Shown in pieces: positions 53,849 through 64,000 of a stretch of 64,000 nt of DNA (positions are counted from its first letter, which is position 1; each line of letters starts with the position of its first letter). Made by a program: the position numbers and the translations under genes. Location: the NCBI GenBank assembly GCA_965153355.1, contig OZ231127.1, positions 7,812,001 to 7,876,000 on the forward strand, written 5' to 3'. Below the pieces are notes generated by a model. The model did not search any database. It was not told the DNA's origin and worked only from the letters and a program-made list of their open reading frames with translations. This DNA is from Flaccisagitta enflata (Eukaryota > Chaetognatha > Sagittoidea > Aphragmophora).

Positions 53849-54535
53849 TTAAAAGACTCCTTTTCCCATTTCCTTCATCACTTTGCGCACCAGCTCCCTC
53901 AGCTCCTCGTCGCTCAGTTCATCTTCTCCCTCAGACGCCGTCTCGAGTGAGCGAGCATCCCCCGCGACTGCGCGGGCCTCTCCAGCGACCTCTTCGAGAG
54001 CAGAAGCCTCCTCAAGGGCTCTCCTCTCCTCCGCCGCCTCCTCGAGCTTGCGGGTTTCCTCTACGGCACGCGCTTCCTCCACGGCTTCCTCCAGCATGCG
54101 CGTCTCCTCTTCGGGGTTTACTTCCGGTACGGTCTCATCGACCATGCGCGTCTCCTCTTCGGGGTTGACTTTCAGCGCGCCCTCCTCGACCACGCGAGCT
54201 TCTTCTTTGGGAACCATCTCCGGGACCGTCTCCTCAACCATACGAGCCTGCTCCTCCTCCAAATTGGCCTCCTCGAGCATAGCCTCGAGCTCACGTTCCA
54301 CTTCTTCAGAGAGCTCAGGCTCTTCCTCACGCTCAACTTCCTCGGGGACCTCAGGCTCCTCACGCGCTTGTTGGGGAGCTTCCTCAGGAACCTTCGGCTC
54401 CTCACGCGCTTCTTGAGGAGCTTCTTGTGGCGCTTCTTTGACGGCCAGTTGGAGCGCCTCGTTGATCATCCTTTTCAACTCCATCGCCGACATTTTGTTG
54501 ATGAGCGCGTCAGCTTCTGGAGACTCCTCAACATC
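53849..54535 (-). CDS. Acidic protein exon 4 (Glu-rich, C-terminus)
   Basis: The acceptor ATTTCAG is followed by DVEESPEADALINKMSAMEL, then long Glu-rich repeats (EAPQEAREEP, VPEE, EEETRMVDETVPEVNP units), and it ends with DELSDEELRELVRKV and MGKGVF before TAA. Codon use is GC-rich compared with the AT-rich surroundings. The frame is open for 229 codons while neighbouring frames also remain open, which is typical of repetitive acidic coding DNA. Confidence 0.85.
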   Translation of the reverse strand, partial: DVEESPEADALINKMSAMELKRMINEALQLAVKEAPQEAPQEAREEPKVPEEAPQQAREEPEVPEEVEREEEPELSEEVERELEAMLEEANLEEEQARMVEETVPEMVPKEEARVVEEGALKVNPEEETRMVDETVPEVNPEEETRMLEEAVEEARAVEETRKLEEAAEERRALEEASALEEVAGEARAVAGDARSLETASEGEDELSDEELRELVRKVMKEMGKGVF

Positions 54536-56778
54536 CTGAAATTCATGGAGAAGAAAATGAGGAAAACTGTGAATTTTGTAAATCTGTAATAGAGCGAGGC
54601 ACTGATTGCGATTTCACTGGAATAGTTGGGAAAAAAATCTAAAAACGTTTTTCGATTTTTTGAGTTCCGGGTTAGGAATTAATGTTTCCCTTTTTCGCTT
54701 GAGACAATTAGGGTGAGTTGGGTCAGAACTAGGCTCGCCCGAGGCTGGGGTTGAAATTGGTACAGGGTGAAAGAGGGCACTTTTTTACACCTTCTGGAAA
54801 AAAGCAGGGCACTGTGGGACCAATACTTTAGGCACTATGAATTTTTTAATCTTTTTTTATTTTCTCACATATTCCGCACATTTTTCAAAGATCTATATTT
54901 TGCATTGATCTCAATTTTTGGCCCTAAGTAACAACAAAAATGAGTTCAGCAGAGGGCATAGGGAGGGAGGGTGAGGGAGGGAGGGAGGGAGGGAGGGAGG
55001 GAGAGGGAGGGAGGGAGAGAGAGGAAGGAGAGGGAGGGAGAGGGAGGGAGGGAGGGAGAGAGGAAGGAGAGGGAGGGAGGAGAGGGAGGGAAGAGAAGGG
55101 AGGGAGAGAAGGAGGGAGAAGGAGGGAGGGAGAGAGGGAGGGAAGGAGGGGGAGGGAGGGATGGAGGGAGAAGGAGGGAGGGAGAGGGAGGGAGGAAGAG
55201 GGAGGGAAAGAGGGAGGAAGGGAGGGAGAGGGGGGGAGAGGGAGGGAGGGGGAGGGAGAGAGAGGGACGGTGAGGGGGAGGGAGAGAGGGAGGGAGGGAG
55301 GAAGAAAGTGAGAGGGGGACGGAGAGAGAGGGAGAGGGAGGAAGAGGGAGAGAGAGGGAGAGGGGGATGGAGAGAGAGGGAGAGGAAGGAGGGTGAGAGG
55401 GATGGAGAGGGAGAGGGGGAGGAAGGGGGGAGGAAGAGAGGGAGGGAGGGACGGACGGAAGGAGAGAGGGAGGGAGAGAGGGAGGGAGTTGCTGGTTACA
55501 ACTTTTTGGGCAGCGGCCCCAAAGGGGACAATGTCCTGTAAAACACAGGGGACTTTCGTTGGTTTGTTTTTCCGTTTGTTTGTCCCCCCCCAAACCATCA
55601 CCTACATTCTGCTCTCTGTCTGTGAGGCCTGAAGTGCTCAGGGTTGATTTTTAAGTAGTTTTAAGAATTAAGATAAACAAAAATTGACATATGACATGCT
55701 GCACAATCGTATCGGATTTTTTATTCATGCACTTCTGAGTCTATTTTTTGTAGTTTATAATCAATATTCTCTCAAATGCTACAAATGGTTATTGTCAGCA
55801 AGCAAATGGTATGAACAGCAAACAAATAGCCAAATTTATTATCACTTCAGTGCAAAAATAGGGCAAACATGTGTAACAAAAAATGTGATGAGTCTATCTT
55901 GAAAATAACAAATCTGTGAACTGAGTCAAAAATTTGCGTTTTTTAAAACATACGACTTTAGATATACTAATTTACAAGAGTTGCATGTTCTTGGTTTTTG
56001 AAATTTTAGATTCCCTATGCATATTTGTTATTTTCAGTGAACACAAGTCAGGTAACAAAATTGAAAAATTCTGAGCTCAATATCTCTTATTTTTAAAAGA
56101 ATGTCAATCTTTAATGAAAGCAGATAAAGACCTGCAGATTTCACCAATAGTTAGATCAAGGGATATCTTTTCATTTTCTTATCAATTTTTAATGGACAAC
56201 TGTAAATTGATATTTTTCTATTAATATTCAATTAAAGCTAAAATATTCAAAATTATTGAAAATTAAGAAAAAATTATTTTCTGAAAGTTGAAGGGGCAAT
56301 TGAGCTTGCCAATATGCAAAATATGTCTTAACCTAAGGTGTAAAAAGGCCCTTATCAAAAATTTTAGGAATAAATCAGCAATCATGAAAAATTTTCAACT
56401 TATGCATGAATGAGAAATTCCGCCCTAAATTATTCTGTGTCATATTTTGGCTTTTGCAAGTACAGAATATTTTTGGTTACCTACTCTCTATCAATTTAGG
56501 CATATATCAACCCCACACATAGCTGATACTCAACAACACAACCTGATTTCTTTTAAAATCAGTTAGGAATATGTAAGAAGTAAAAATTGCATTGTTGATC
56601 TTTTAGATTAATTAAGTAATAAGTATTCATTTTCAGCATGTATGGTTCACATTAGGTTGTGTCAAGTAAAAGCTATGTGTTACCTCCCCATGGTGGCCTT
56701 GGCGCGGAGAGACAAGGTTTGCAATATCAACCTTTTCTCTCTTACCAAAGAGCACAACTAACGCCCTTTGCATTCACT

Positions 56779-56839
<61 letters not shown>

Positions 56840-56919
56840 TGACAGAGAGTGACAGCCACAGAGAGAGAGAGACAGCGACAGAGACACAGCGAAACAGACA
56901 CAAACACACACACACATGC

Positions 56920-56985
<66 letters not shown>

Positions 56986-57656
56986 CAGCCCTTACGATTT
57001 TTTTCCGGTCGGCGAGAGCCGCCTTTACTGGTACTCAACATTGCCGTTGTCCTATGGACGGTACTATCACCTGTGACTTGTATACTTGTATAATAAAATT
57101 GTAAATGAGTTCAATATCAGAATATCACGGATTTCACGTGCAATGAAACTCACTACTTGGCTTCTCTTCGTATCGTCCGTTAAAAAGTCAGATATGGCAG
57201 TGTATAAACAATAAACATGCCACCCAGATTAACGTCATTAATATTAACGTTATTAATATTAATTGATATTAACGTTATAAATATTATGTTTATTGGTTAT
57301 GGAATTTCTTACGCGAGTTTCGAAGAGAAGAGTCCTCAAAACGCGTCTGAGATTGGAAGTTTCATCGTCAACGGGAGCAACCTCAGCTTTGGCCTCGAGT
57401 TCCGGTGCCGGTTCAGCCTTGGCCTCGATGACTGGCTCAGCCTTGGCTTCCATAACTGGCTCGGCTCCGGCCTCGATGACTGGCTCTTCCTTAGCCTCGA
57501 TCACTGGCTTTGCCTTAGCTTCCATAACTGGTTCTGCTTTTGCCTCGATGACCGGTTCTGCCTCTTCCACTACAGGCTCTTCTCTCGACATTTCTGAACA
57601 TAACAAAAACAACATATCAGGCGATATAAAAAATGTAAGTCAAACTATGTCAAACT

Positions 57657-57715
<59 letters not shown>

Positions 57716-59729
57716 CATTCGCTCGGGTATGTGAGTTTATGTACATGTACATCAGTACATGTAGTGTCTTGGCTGCATTGGCATGATCTAGTGCCTTGCA
57801 ATGCATTCATTACCCCGAGGTTAACAAGCAACAAGTTGTTCCACATTTTCTTACCATCAATGAGTTCCCTCAATTCTCGCAGGTCATCCAGCGACAAATC
57901 ATCCAAAGCGTCGTCGTTGACAAGTGGCGCCCCCACAGCCATCTCGCCTGATTTGAATATATCGAAGATGGTTGATGTGCAAGTATAACAAGCTTGTCAA
58001 GGCCAATGACTGCTGAACATGTATCCCGTCACCCTATTTTCTTTGAACGCACATGAGAAGCCTCTATAACGTTCATTTTTCCGCTTTTTGACTCATGCTC
58101 ATAGGCCCATAGACGGACCAACAGAGGGACCGACGGACGCATAACGCCCCTTATAGAGTTGCGTGTCGGCGACTAAACAAGACTCGAGAGCCCGAGATGG
58201 CAAAGTGTTACATCAATTCTCGTGCTTCATCGTCTCCACCGCGCCGACAGCCGCCGACACGCACAATACTGCAAAGCGACTTTGATTAGTTTTATCCACG
58301 TATGTGTAAACAAGGCCAAGTAGGCCAATAAGGCGCGACGTGTGAATCGTCGAACGAATGCGTTACCGACCGACCGACCAACCGACCGACCAACCAACGG
58401 ACAAAGTCAGTAATAGAGGTGCTTTGTGGCACCAAAAACTGATTGTACAATGATAAATATGGATCTGTATCTACTCGGGACAATCGCGTTTTTTATGGGC
58501 CACTCGGTTGCTCGCTACGTTTGTTCGCCACCACCCGCCAAAACACAGAATGAGTAGGGGAAGAATGATCGTTTCTCACTGTGATAGTTTTTTGGTCATT
58601 GTAGTGTGTACAATATAAATCTAAAAGATATTAAATCATTTTTGGGGCGCTTTTTGAAATAAATGCAAAAATGGTGTAAATTCAGTTCATTTTTCATTAT
58701 AAGTCTTCGTGCTGATATTTTATGGTATTTTTGACTGCAGATTCTGATTCAGCGAGTGCTTTGCAGTTCGTTTGATAAGTCACACAATATATGTTAAAAA
58801 AAAAAATTTTTTTCTTCTTATTGCAATAGAATATATTTATTTTTTGATAAATTTACAAAAAAATTAGCTCTTACTTATCTATTGAAAGTATACAGTGTGA
58901 CATATCAAACAAACCACAAGTCACCCACTCAGTACAAATCTGCGGTCAAAAATATTAAAATCAATCATCACAAAGAGCTATGATGAAAAATGTGCTAAAT
59001 TCATACTATTTTTGTATATACAAAAGGCGCCCCGAAATGATTTGTATTATACACAATACAAGGACTCAAAACCTATAACAGTTATAAACGATCATTTCAA
59101 GTCAACTCAATCCGTGTTCTGGCGGACAGTGTCGCTCACTCCGCTCACTCGCTCGGCAGTGCTCTGCTTCGCTATGCTTGCTTCGCTCGCTTGCTCCAAC
59201 CACGGGTCGCTCACTCACTTCGCTCACTCCCTCGTGAGTCGGTTGAAATTCTTGAGTATGCGTGTTCACACTGAAAACACGTTTCACGTAAACAATCGAG
59301 ATTCTTGTCGTCTGAGCCGGAACAAGCTACCGCGGGGCCCTAGGCTTGATAGCTACCGCGGGGCCTTCTAGCCCCTCCCTCTTTACTCTCTTCTTCACCC
59401 CCCCCACCCCGCAACCCTCTCAGCTGTCCCCCGTGCAGGAACAAAAAAAGATCTTATGAGGCATCGAGCTTGTTCTTTTTTTCTCTCTTAGGTTCTTCTC
59501 CTTTCATTCCTTCTTTCATTTTTTCTTCTCTCTTTTTCTTCTCTCTTTTTCCTCTTTCCTTTTTTCCAAGGGGTAATTGATGTACCAAGGGGCCCCCATT
59601 ACTGTGGGGCCTAAGGCTTAAGCTTTATAAGCCTAATGAGTGATCCGGCTCAGCTTGTCGTCAATAGAAACACACCCACGGTAACTTACCCAACAGAGCC
59701 ACAACCACAAGGACGGCTACGAATTTCAT
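53849..59729 (-). CDS. Secreted, acidic, Glu-rich repetitive protein (unrecognised), four spliced exons
   Basis: I do not recognise this protein. The model joins 59690-59729, 57855-57947, 57313-57593 and 53849-54535. Junctions are GT-AG with phases 1, 1 and 0, giving 1101 nt (366 residues plus TAA). Residues 1-20 form a signal peptide, with hydrophobic core KFVAVLVVVALLG and likely cleavage after VGA, so the product should enter the secretory pathway. Residues about 49-115 are octapeptide-like repeats of the form EPVIEAKA. The rest is dominated by Glu, with EEE, PEE, EAR and ETVPE units. Three related amphipathic segments are seen near 31-43, 153-163 and the C-terminus (SDEELRELV). Composition suggests a disordered, calcium-binding or matrix-type secreted protein, but that is inference. 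A candidate AATAAA lies at 53717-53722. Confidence 0.78.
54956..55490. repeat. (GGGA)n-type purine array
   Basis: GGGAGGGAGGGAGAGA repeats in the last intron of the acidic-protein gene. A family D right end (GGGCAGCGGCCCCAAAGGGG) follows at 55509. The long Pro/Ser minus frames and Gly/Arg/Glu plus frames are compositional. Confidence 0.95.
55640..56655. other. AT-rich intronic DNA, nothing recognised
   Basis: Part of the 2.8-kb intron of the acidic-protein gene (54536-57312). No exon or element is supported. Confidence 0.5.
56783..56982. repeat. (GA)n-(CAGA)n-(CA)n compound microsatellite
   Basis: GA, then GACAGACAGACA, then CA dinucleotides. Confidence 0.95.
57313..57593 (-). CDS. Acidic protein exon 3 (EPVxEAKA repeats)
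   Basis: The acceptor TTATGTTCAG leads into MSREEPVVEE and about eight imperfect 8-residue units of the pattern P-V-(I/M)-E-A-K-A-E. It ends with DDETSNLRRVLRTLLFETR at donor GTAAGA. The 24-bp underlying repeat is visible in the DNA as alternating GCCTCGATGACTGG and GCTTCCATAACTGG blocks on the plus strand. Confidence 0.82.
57658..57712. repeat. (GT)n microsatellite in an intron of the acidic-protein gene
   Basis: About 27 GT repeats between exons 3 and 2. Confidence 0.95.
57855..57947 (-). CDS. Acidic protein exon 2
   Basis: The exon is 93 nt, phase 1 on both sides, with acceptor CAAATCAG and donor GTAAGA. It reads GEMAVGAPLVNDD, then an Asp/Leu-rich helix LDDLSLDDLRELRELID. The helix resembles segments in the last exon (SAMELKRMI and SDEELRELV). 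Confidence 0.8.
58070..58178 (+). mobile_element. Family A element, partial
   Basis: GACGGACCAACAGAGGGACC, CCTTATAGAGTTGCGTGTCG, GCGACTAAACAA. In intron 1 of the acidic-protein gene. Confidence 0.7.
58309..58438 (+). mobile_element. Family B element, complete
   Basis: AACAAGGCCAAGTAGGCCAA, TAAGGCGCGACGTGTGAATC, ACCGACCGACCAACCGACCG core, hairpin GGTGCTTTGTGGCACC. Confidence 0.85.
58530..59130. mobile_element. Foldback element with ~200-bp inverted ends
   Basis: GCCAAAACACAGAATGAGT, AATGATCGTTT, AAATCATTTTTGGGGCGC, TGGTATTTTTGACTGCAGAT have inverse counterparts at 58930-59125. AT-rich centre. In intron 1 of the acidic-protein gene. Confidence 0.7.
59690..59729 (-). CDS. Acidic protein exon 1 (signal peptide)
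   Basis: ATG followed by KFVAVLVVVALL and one base of Gly, ending at a strong GTAAGT donor. A Lys followed by an uninterrupted hydrophobic core is typical of a secretory signal peptide. The exon is only 40 coding bases long and is linked to the next exon by phase (1) and by the sense of the product. An additional small exon in the 1.7-kb intron cannot be excluded. Confidence 0.7.
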
Positions 59730-60233
59730 ATTGTTGATTGTGAGATAAAAAAAATCTCACTTAATCCAATCTAAAAAGTAAAAAACAAATCGTTTTTTTT
59801 TCACTCTTGTTTGGGAATGAAATGACTCGTTATTCTTCAAGGTATAGTTGAGAAAGAATAAATGATCAGGAATATGATTTCTTAACTTCCTTTCTTTCTT
59901 TGAAAGGGTTTTTGGAGGAAGAAAAATTCTAAAACAGGATATATTCTTAAAACCGGTTTCATGAAATTTCAACGTCAAGTAAGTTACAATTTAGAAACGA
60001 TTGAGGGCCTCAAAACGGGATTTCAAGGCCTTTACCACCTCCACAGTAAATTTGGAAACTTGCTTTATTACCAAGTTTATGATTCTGATTCTGTTTAGCC
60101 AAAAAAAAGTTAGCCTCGAAAATTGGTAGATAACTTACCAACACCAACAACCACCAACACACCACTACCACCAACACCAATAACTTTTGACTAAGTTATT
60201 TCAAAAATGTAAAGGCGCCCAAGCACGTTTTAC
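59730..60233. other. Region upstream of the acidic-protein gene
   Basis: AT-rich. On the minus strand a TATATCC stretch lies near 59940, about 210 bp upstream of the start codon, but no promoter can be assigned with confidence. CACCAACAACCACCAACAC repeat near 60140. Confidence 0.3.
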
Positions 60234-60468
60234 TATCTTGCTAATAAATATATCAACATCTGAAAAGAAGCATCAACTTTGGAAGAGTACTGCTCCTAAA
60301 CGAATAAAGCTACAATTACCAGATTGGTCGCATTTCAAAGCGTTCAAACAAATATTTAAAGTGAGACCAATCTGGTAATTGTAGCTTTATTCATTTAGGA
60401 GCAGTACTTTTCCAAAGTTGATGCTTTTTTTCATATGTTGATATATTTGTTAGCAAGATAGTAATAAG
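60234..60468. mobile_element. Palindromic foldback element F, copy 3
   Basis: Arms ACTATCTTGCTAATAAATAT, ATCAACAT, AGCATCAACTTTGGAAGAGT, ACTGCTCCTAAACGAATAAA, GCTACAATTACCAGATTGGT and inverse. The core is shared with copies 1 and 2, the outer arms are its own. Confidence 0.85.
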
Positions 60469-61093
60469 ATTGACCCATTAGTCTGTCCATCGGATGGACG
60501 CGGTGGCGTTTATCACGAGCGCTGTCTACCGCTGAATACAACAGAAGTATATGGGCAAAATGAAAATTAGTTGATTTTCTTAAGGGCATAACAAGCAGTG
60601 TTATAGCTTCGCCAGTGAGATGAATCGTTACCTCTAGCCCCTCAAACATTTGGCGATTCTTCAATTCAGATTTCATGCTTTTTATTAATCATCAATCAAT
60701 CAATTCACTGCTTCAACCGCTTCAACTCGTGGCCTACCACATTCTTTCATTGATCCAATCAGAAGTTCATTCATTAAATCGTTCATTCATTCCTCACTCA
60801 ATCCGATTTCCAAAGTGCTATATTCAAATCGTCTTTGTTATGTAGTCTAAGTGGGATGTTCAAGGGATGTTCTATGCTGACGCCGAGGTAACGAGAGACA
60901 GTTCCATTGGACTGATGTTTCATTTGCCCTTTTCAAATGTATACCGAACAAATATATTGAACATGCCGAAACGTTCTTTATTGCCCGTCAGCTATCTGAA
61001 GTTTCTACTACTTCGTTAAGCTGGAAAATGTTCCCTTCCCGAGGGTCTCATTGCTCCCGACGTACTGTAGTGTAATGTAGTGTAAAAAAGGTA

Positions 61094-61266
61094 CAGTTGA
61101 GCTTCACTAGAGCGCATGCCAATGACTGGGCAGAAATATGCCTTACAGTAAAGCTGACTTATTGCTAATACACAAATAACTACAAAATCTTTCATGGGAC
61201 TACAAGTTGTATACCTTTTAGACAGGCATGCCTTAAAAGCGGGTGCGCTGTAGCGGTGCTCCACTG
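61094..61266. mobile_element. Tc1-like MITE
   Basis: CAGTTGAGCTTC at the left, GGTGCTCCACTG at the right, flanked by TA at 61092-61093 and 61267-61268. A second copy is at 45165-45342 and a right-end remnant at about 10480-10498. Confidence 0.72.
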
Positions 61267-61276
61267 TAGTAATCAC

Positions 61277-61370
61277 AAGACCGGATACGCGGCTACCCTA
61301 GTTGCCGGCATCTGGGTAGGGGCAGTGATGGAGAAGGTCACTGGGGCATTTGGGCAGGAGCAGAAATGTA
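61277..61370 (+). mobile_element. Family A element, 5' part
   Basis: CAAGACCGGATACGCGGCTA, GTTGCCGGCATCTGGGTAGG, GGGCATTTGGGCAGGAGCAG. Confidence 0.65.
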
Positions 61371-61618
61371 AGCGGCAGTAATGAAAACTTCCTTCGAATG
61401 TTGAATATTCCTTGAAAGAAGCCGCTGAATATTCCTGATTCCCAGGCCTAATACATATAACATTTAACCAAATACAGGTTTTAAGGTCATGACGGAATTA
61501 GGCGATTTGATTTCGAAGGGAAAAAAAAAGAGATAAACCGCCAGCCACCTTTCAGGCCACGTTTCAGGCTTCAGTATTCTTACCGGTCCCTTATTACACG
61601 TGGCATTCCCTCTTGGAT

Positions 61619-61710
61619 CTTTTTGGTTGCGGGCTCTTAACTCTATAAGAGTCTTTGTCCGTCCTTTGGTCCGTCGTTCCGTCGGTCTATCGATCTGTCA
61701 CGCGAAAAAC
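61619..61710 (-). mobile_element. Family A element, 3' part
   Basis: TTTTTGGTTGCGGGCTCTTA, ATAAGAGTCTTTGTCCGTCC, GTCGTTCCGTCGGTC. Confidence 0.65.
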
Positions 61711-61782
61711 GCGCAGATATGATGCTGCTGTTGGTATTGTGTGTGTAGGATGGGGCTTGGGGGTAGGTGTAGCACCCTTTCC

Positions 61783-62049
61783 TTTTTAGATGCGTCCTCG
61801 CATCTCTATAATAGGCTGTGTCCGTCGGTCTGTTGGTCGGTTGGTTGGTAACGCATTCATCAAAAACAGCGAATTCATGCATTTTTTCAACAGAAAAGTG
61901 GCCCTGACCCAGTAAAAGAAGTATACATCTACTAATTCATTCAATAAATCATTTATTCATTCATAAATGACATTCATTCATAAAAGAACCTTCATTCATA
62001 AAAAACATTCATTCAAAGAGGACGCATCGTTGGCCTACTTGGCCTTGTT
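61783..62049 (-). mobile_element. Family C element, copy 2
   Basis: TTTTTAGATGCGTCCTCGCA hairpin end, GTCCGTCGGTCTGTTGGTCG, ATTCATTCATAAA middle, GAGGACGCATCGTTGGCC, CTTGGCCTTGTT end. Retains the exact subterminal GGACGCATC. Confidence 0.88.
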
Positions 62050-62284
62050 CTTTGGAAATCGCGTAACGGGATCGTTTAAGCGTCTTTTTTTCATATCGCC
62101 ATTTTCTATTGCCATTCCAGCCGAACGCTCAATTTAGTCAGTGAATCTTTGCACAAATTTTAGAAGGAGAGTTCTTGCGAGGGTGACACGTCATAATACC
62201 GGTGAAGTGCGGACTTGTAGTCATACATAAAGACACTTATGTTATTTCCATGTAATTATTCACGTCAGGGTTTTTAAGTGTAAG

Positions 62285-62895
62285 TATGCCTTAGACAAAC
62301 CGAGTGTGCCGGAGACAGAGTATGCCGGAGACAAACTGAGTATGCCGGAGACAAACTGACTATGCCTGAGACAAACTGAGTGTGCCTGATACAAACCGAG
62401 TGTGCCTGCAACAGATCACACCCCGTAATCTGGGGTGAGATTAAACCCCGGGGGTTGCTCGGGGTTGAACCCCAAGTAAACACCAAGGAAACCCCAAGCA
62501 ACCCAAGCTCGGGGTTTACTCGGGGTTGCTTCTGGTTCACTCGGGGTTGCTTTGTCAGAAACAATGACAAATGATAACATCAACCCCAAGCAACCCCGAG
62601 AAACCCCAAGCAACCCCAAGCGATTCCAAGCAACCTCGGGGTTTAATCTCACTGTTTTACATTACAGATTACCTGATGGATCATATGTGCCTGAAAGAAA
62701 CTTGTGTGTCTGAGACAAACCCAGTGTCTCAGACAAACCGAGTGTGTCTCAGACAAACCGAGTGTGTTTCAGACAAACCGAGTGTGTTTCAGACAAACCG
62801 AGTGTGTCTCAGACAAACCGAGTGTGTCTCAGACAAACCAGGTGTGCCTGAGACAAACCGAGTGTGTCCCAGACATACCAAGTGTGTCTCGTGAT
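62285..62895. repeat. 20-bp minisatellite in two blocks around a palindrome
   Basis: GAGACAAACTGAGTATGCCG units at 62300-62410 and GTGTGTCTCAGACAAACCGA units at 62700-62890. Between them, 62435-62652 is a palindrome with GTGAGATTAAACCCCGGGGG and GGTTGCTCGGGG ends and internal AACCCCAAGCAACCCC repeats. Confidence 0.85.
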
Positions 62896-63155
62896 CCCGG
62901 CCCCAACAACCTGCTCCCGGCCTCAACGACCTAATTCTGGCCTCAAAAACCTAATCCCGGCCTCTAAAAACATAATCCCGACCTCAACGACCTAAACCCT
63001 GTCTCTACGACCTAATTCCGGCCTTCACGACCTAATCCCGGCCTCAACAACCTGATGCCGGCCGCAACAATCTAATCCTGGCCTCAGCAACCTAATCCAG
63101 GCCTCGGCAACCTAATCCAGGCCTCAGCAACCTAATCCAGGCCTCAGGGATCTCC
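62895..63155. repeat. 20-bp minisatellite, about 13 copies
   Basis: The unit is close to GGCCTCAACGACCTAATCCC. Confidence 0.88.
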
Positions 63156-63206
63156 TCGCTATCTTGGCGACCTAATCGCGGCTCAGCAACAGTATTGTGG
63201 CCTAAG

Positions 63207-63318
63207 CATTTTTAGTCGCGTCCGTCTGGCCGTCGGTAACATTTTTGAATTCTGAGCGGTTTTGCGTTACTGCTCCTGCCCAACCGTCCGCGACGGGATT
63301 GCCGTGTATCCGGCCTGC
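63207..63318 (-). mobile_element. Family A element, hairpin arm lost
   Basis: TTTTTAGTCGCGTCCGTCTG, GTAACATTTTTGAATTCTGA, CTCCTGCCCAACCGTCCGCG, GCCGTGTATCCGGCCTG. Confidence 0.7.
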
Positions 63319-64000
63319 ACAGCAGTCAACCTAGTTATGGCGTGGCAAAACGGCCTTAGTTCAGAGCTCTGATCAAACAAAGATGAAGGATTCGCGGAGG
63401 TAAGATTCATAAAATCACTTTTCTTAAAACTAACATCCATTTAAAGGGGACAAAATTTTTAGGATCATTTGAAAAAAAAACAAACGAAAATGACTTCAAA
63501 CAGGCAATTATCAAATTTCATCTGATCTTTTTTCTTTGTTGCTGCTTTTTTCAATTTTTCTCCACGATTGATCTTCTTCTCTATCATCGCTGTTCTTCTA
63601 TATCGTCTTCGAACTTTTCCTCTTTTATTCCTCTTCCTTTTTGTCGTTGTTTATCTCATTCATGTTTTTGTTCTTCTCCATCATTTCATTGTCATTGTTC
63701 TTCTGCTTTGCTGTTTTTCTTTCATTGTCATTGTTTTTCCCTTCATCGCCGTTGTTCTTATCCTTCATTGTCATCGTTCTTAACCATCATCATTCTTATT
63801 ATCCTTCGTCATTCTCCTTCATCCAGGAACAAACCCTAGGTTGAAAAAAATGGTCAAGATCCCCATGCCTAGGAAAATGTCTTTTTTGATGCATACGTTA
63901 TAAATTAGTGGCAAGAATGAAAAAATGGCATAGAAATGAAGATTTGAAAATCCGATGATAGCAAAAAATAGGTATCGTAAGCATTTTTTAGTTAAAAATT
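63319..64000. other. Pyrimidine-rich and AT-rich DNA, nothing recognised
   Basis: 63540-63830 is a loose TTCATTGTCATTGTTCTTC tract. Hydrophobic frames there are compositional. Confidence 0.5.

Noticed and set aside
53883-54416. 177-residue Ser-rich plus-strand frame
   Set aside because: Antisense of the Glu-rich exon. The minus strand has the signal peptide, splice sites and phases.
54924-55601. 225-residue Pro/Ser/Leu-rich protein
   Set aside because: Purine array read on the opposite strand, in an intron of the acidic-protein gene.

Overview
This 64-kb window is nuclear DNA of a multicellular animal, almost certainly an invertebrate. Genes are split by GT-AG introns, intergenic and intronic DNA is packed with microsatellites, minisatellites, foldback elements, MITEs and a degraded LINE, and one gene encodes an animal-type AGPAT3/4 acyltransferase. 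A lophotrochozoan would fit the abundance of short elements with (GTCY)n cores, but the sequence does not settle the phylum. Prokaryotic features (operons, CRISPR arrays, rRNA) are absent.

Two protein-coding genes can be reconstructed, both on the minus strand. The first is an AGPAT3/4-type lysophosphatidic acid acyltransferase with seven coding exons: 50926-50954, 27844-28028, 27380-27552, 26863-27003, 25725-25899, 23053-23237 and 21989-22483. Every intron phase matches, giving 460 codons plus stop, and its first intron is about 22.9 kb. The second gene (four coding exons: 59690-59729, 57855-57947, 57313-57593, 53849-54535; 366 residues) encodes a secreted, strongly acidic, Glu-rich repetitive protein that I do not recognise. 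No other cellular gene is supported. Most long open frames are readings through tandem repeats.

Layout: 0-10 kb holds tandem arrays (about 160 bp, 128 bp, 115 bp, 162 bp and 13 bp units) plus scattered mobile elements. 10-19 kb holds two copies of a minisatellite-carrying family (G), a relic transposase broken by a Tc1/mariner-like MITE, a hAT-type MITE with a perfect 8-bp target duplication, and a decayed LINE reverse transcriptase. 20-28 kb is the body of the acyltransferase gene. 28-51 kb is its giant first intron, filled with nested elements and minisatellites. 51-52.6 kb is the acyltransferase 5' region plus simple repeats. 53.8-59.7 kb is the acidic-protein gene. 60-64 kb is repeats.

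The most notable structure is a set of short non-autonomous element families (A, B, C, G). Each ends in a hairpin followed by an A-run, and a 5' subterminal motif is the reverse complement of the hairpin's 3' arm. The motif differs between families, and even between copies of G, but the two ends change together. This resembles the asymmetric ends of Helentron/Helitron2-type elements. A further family (D) brackets minisatellites with hairpin-bearing inverted ends, and a set of palindromes shares a core while having copy-specific but still self-complementary outer arms.
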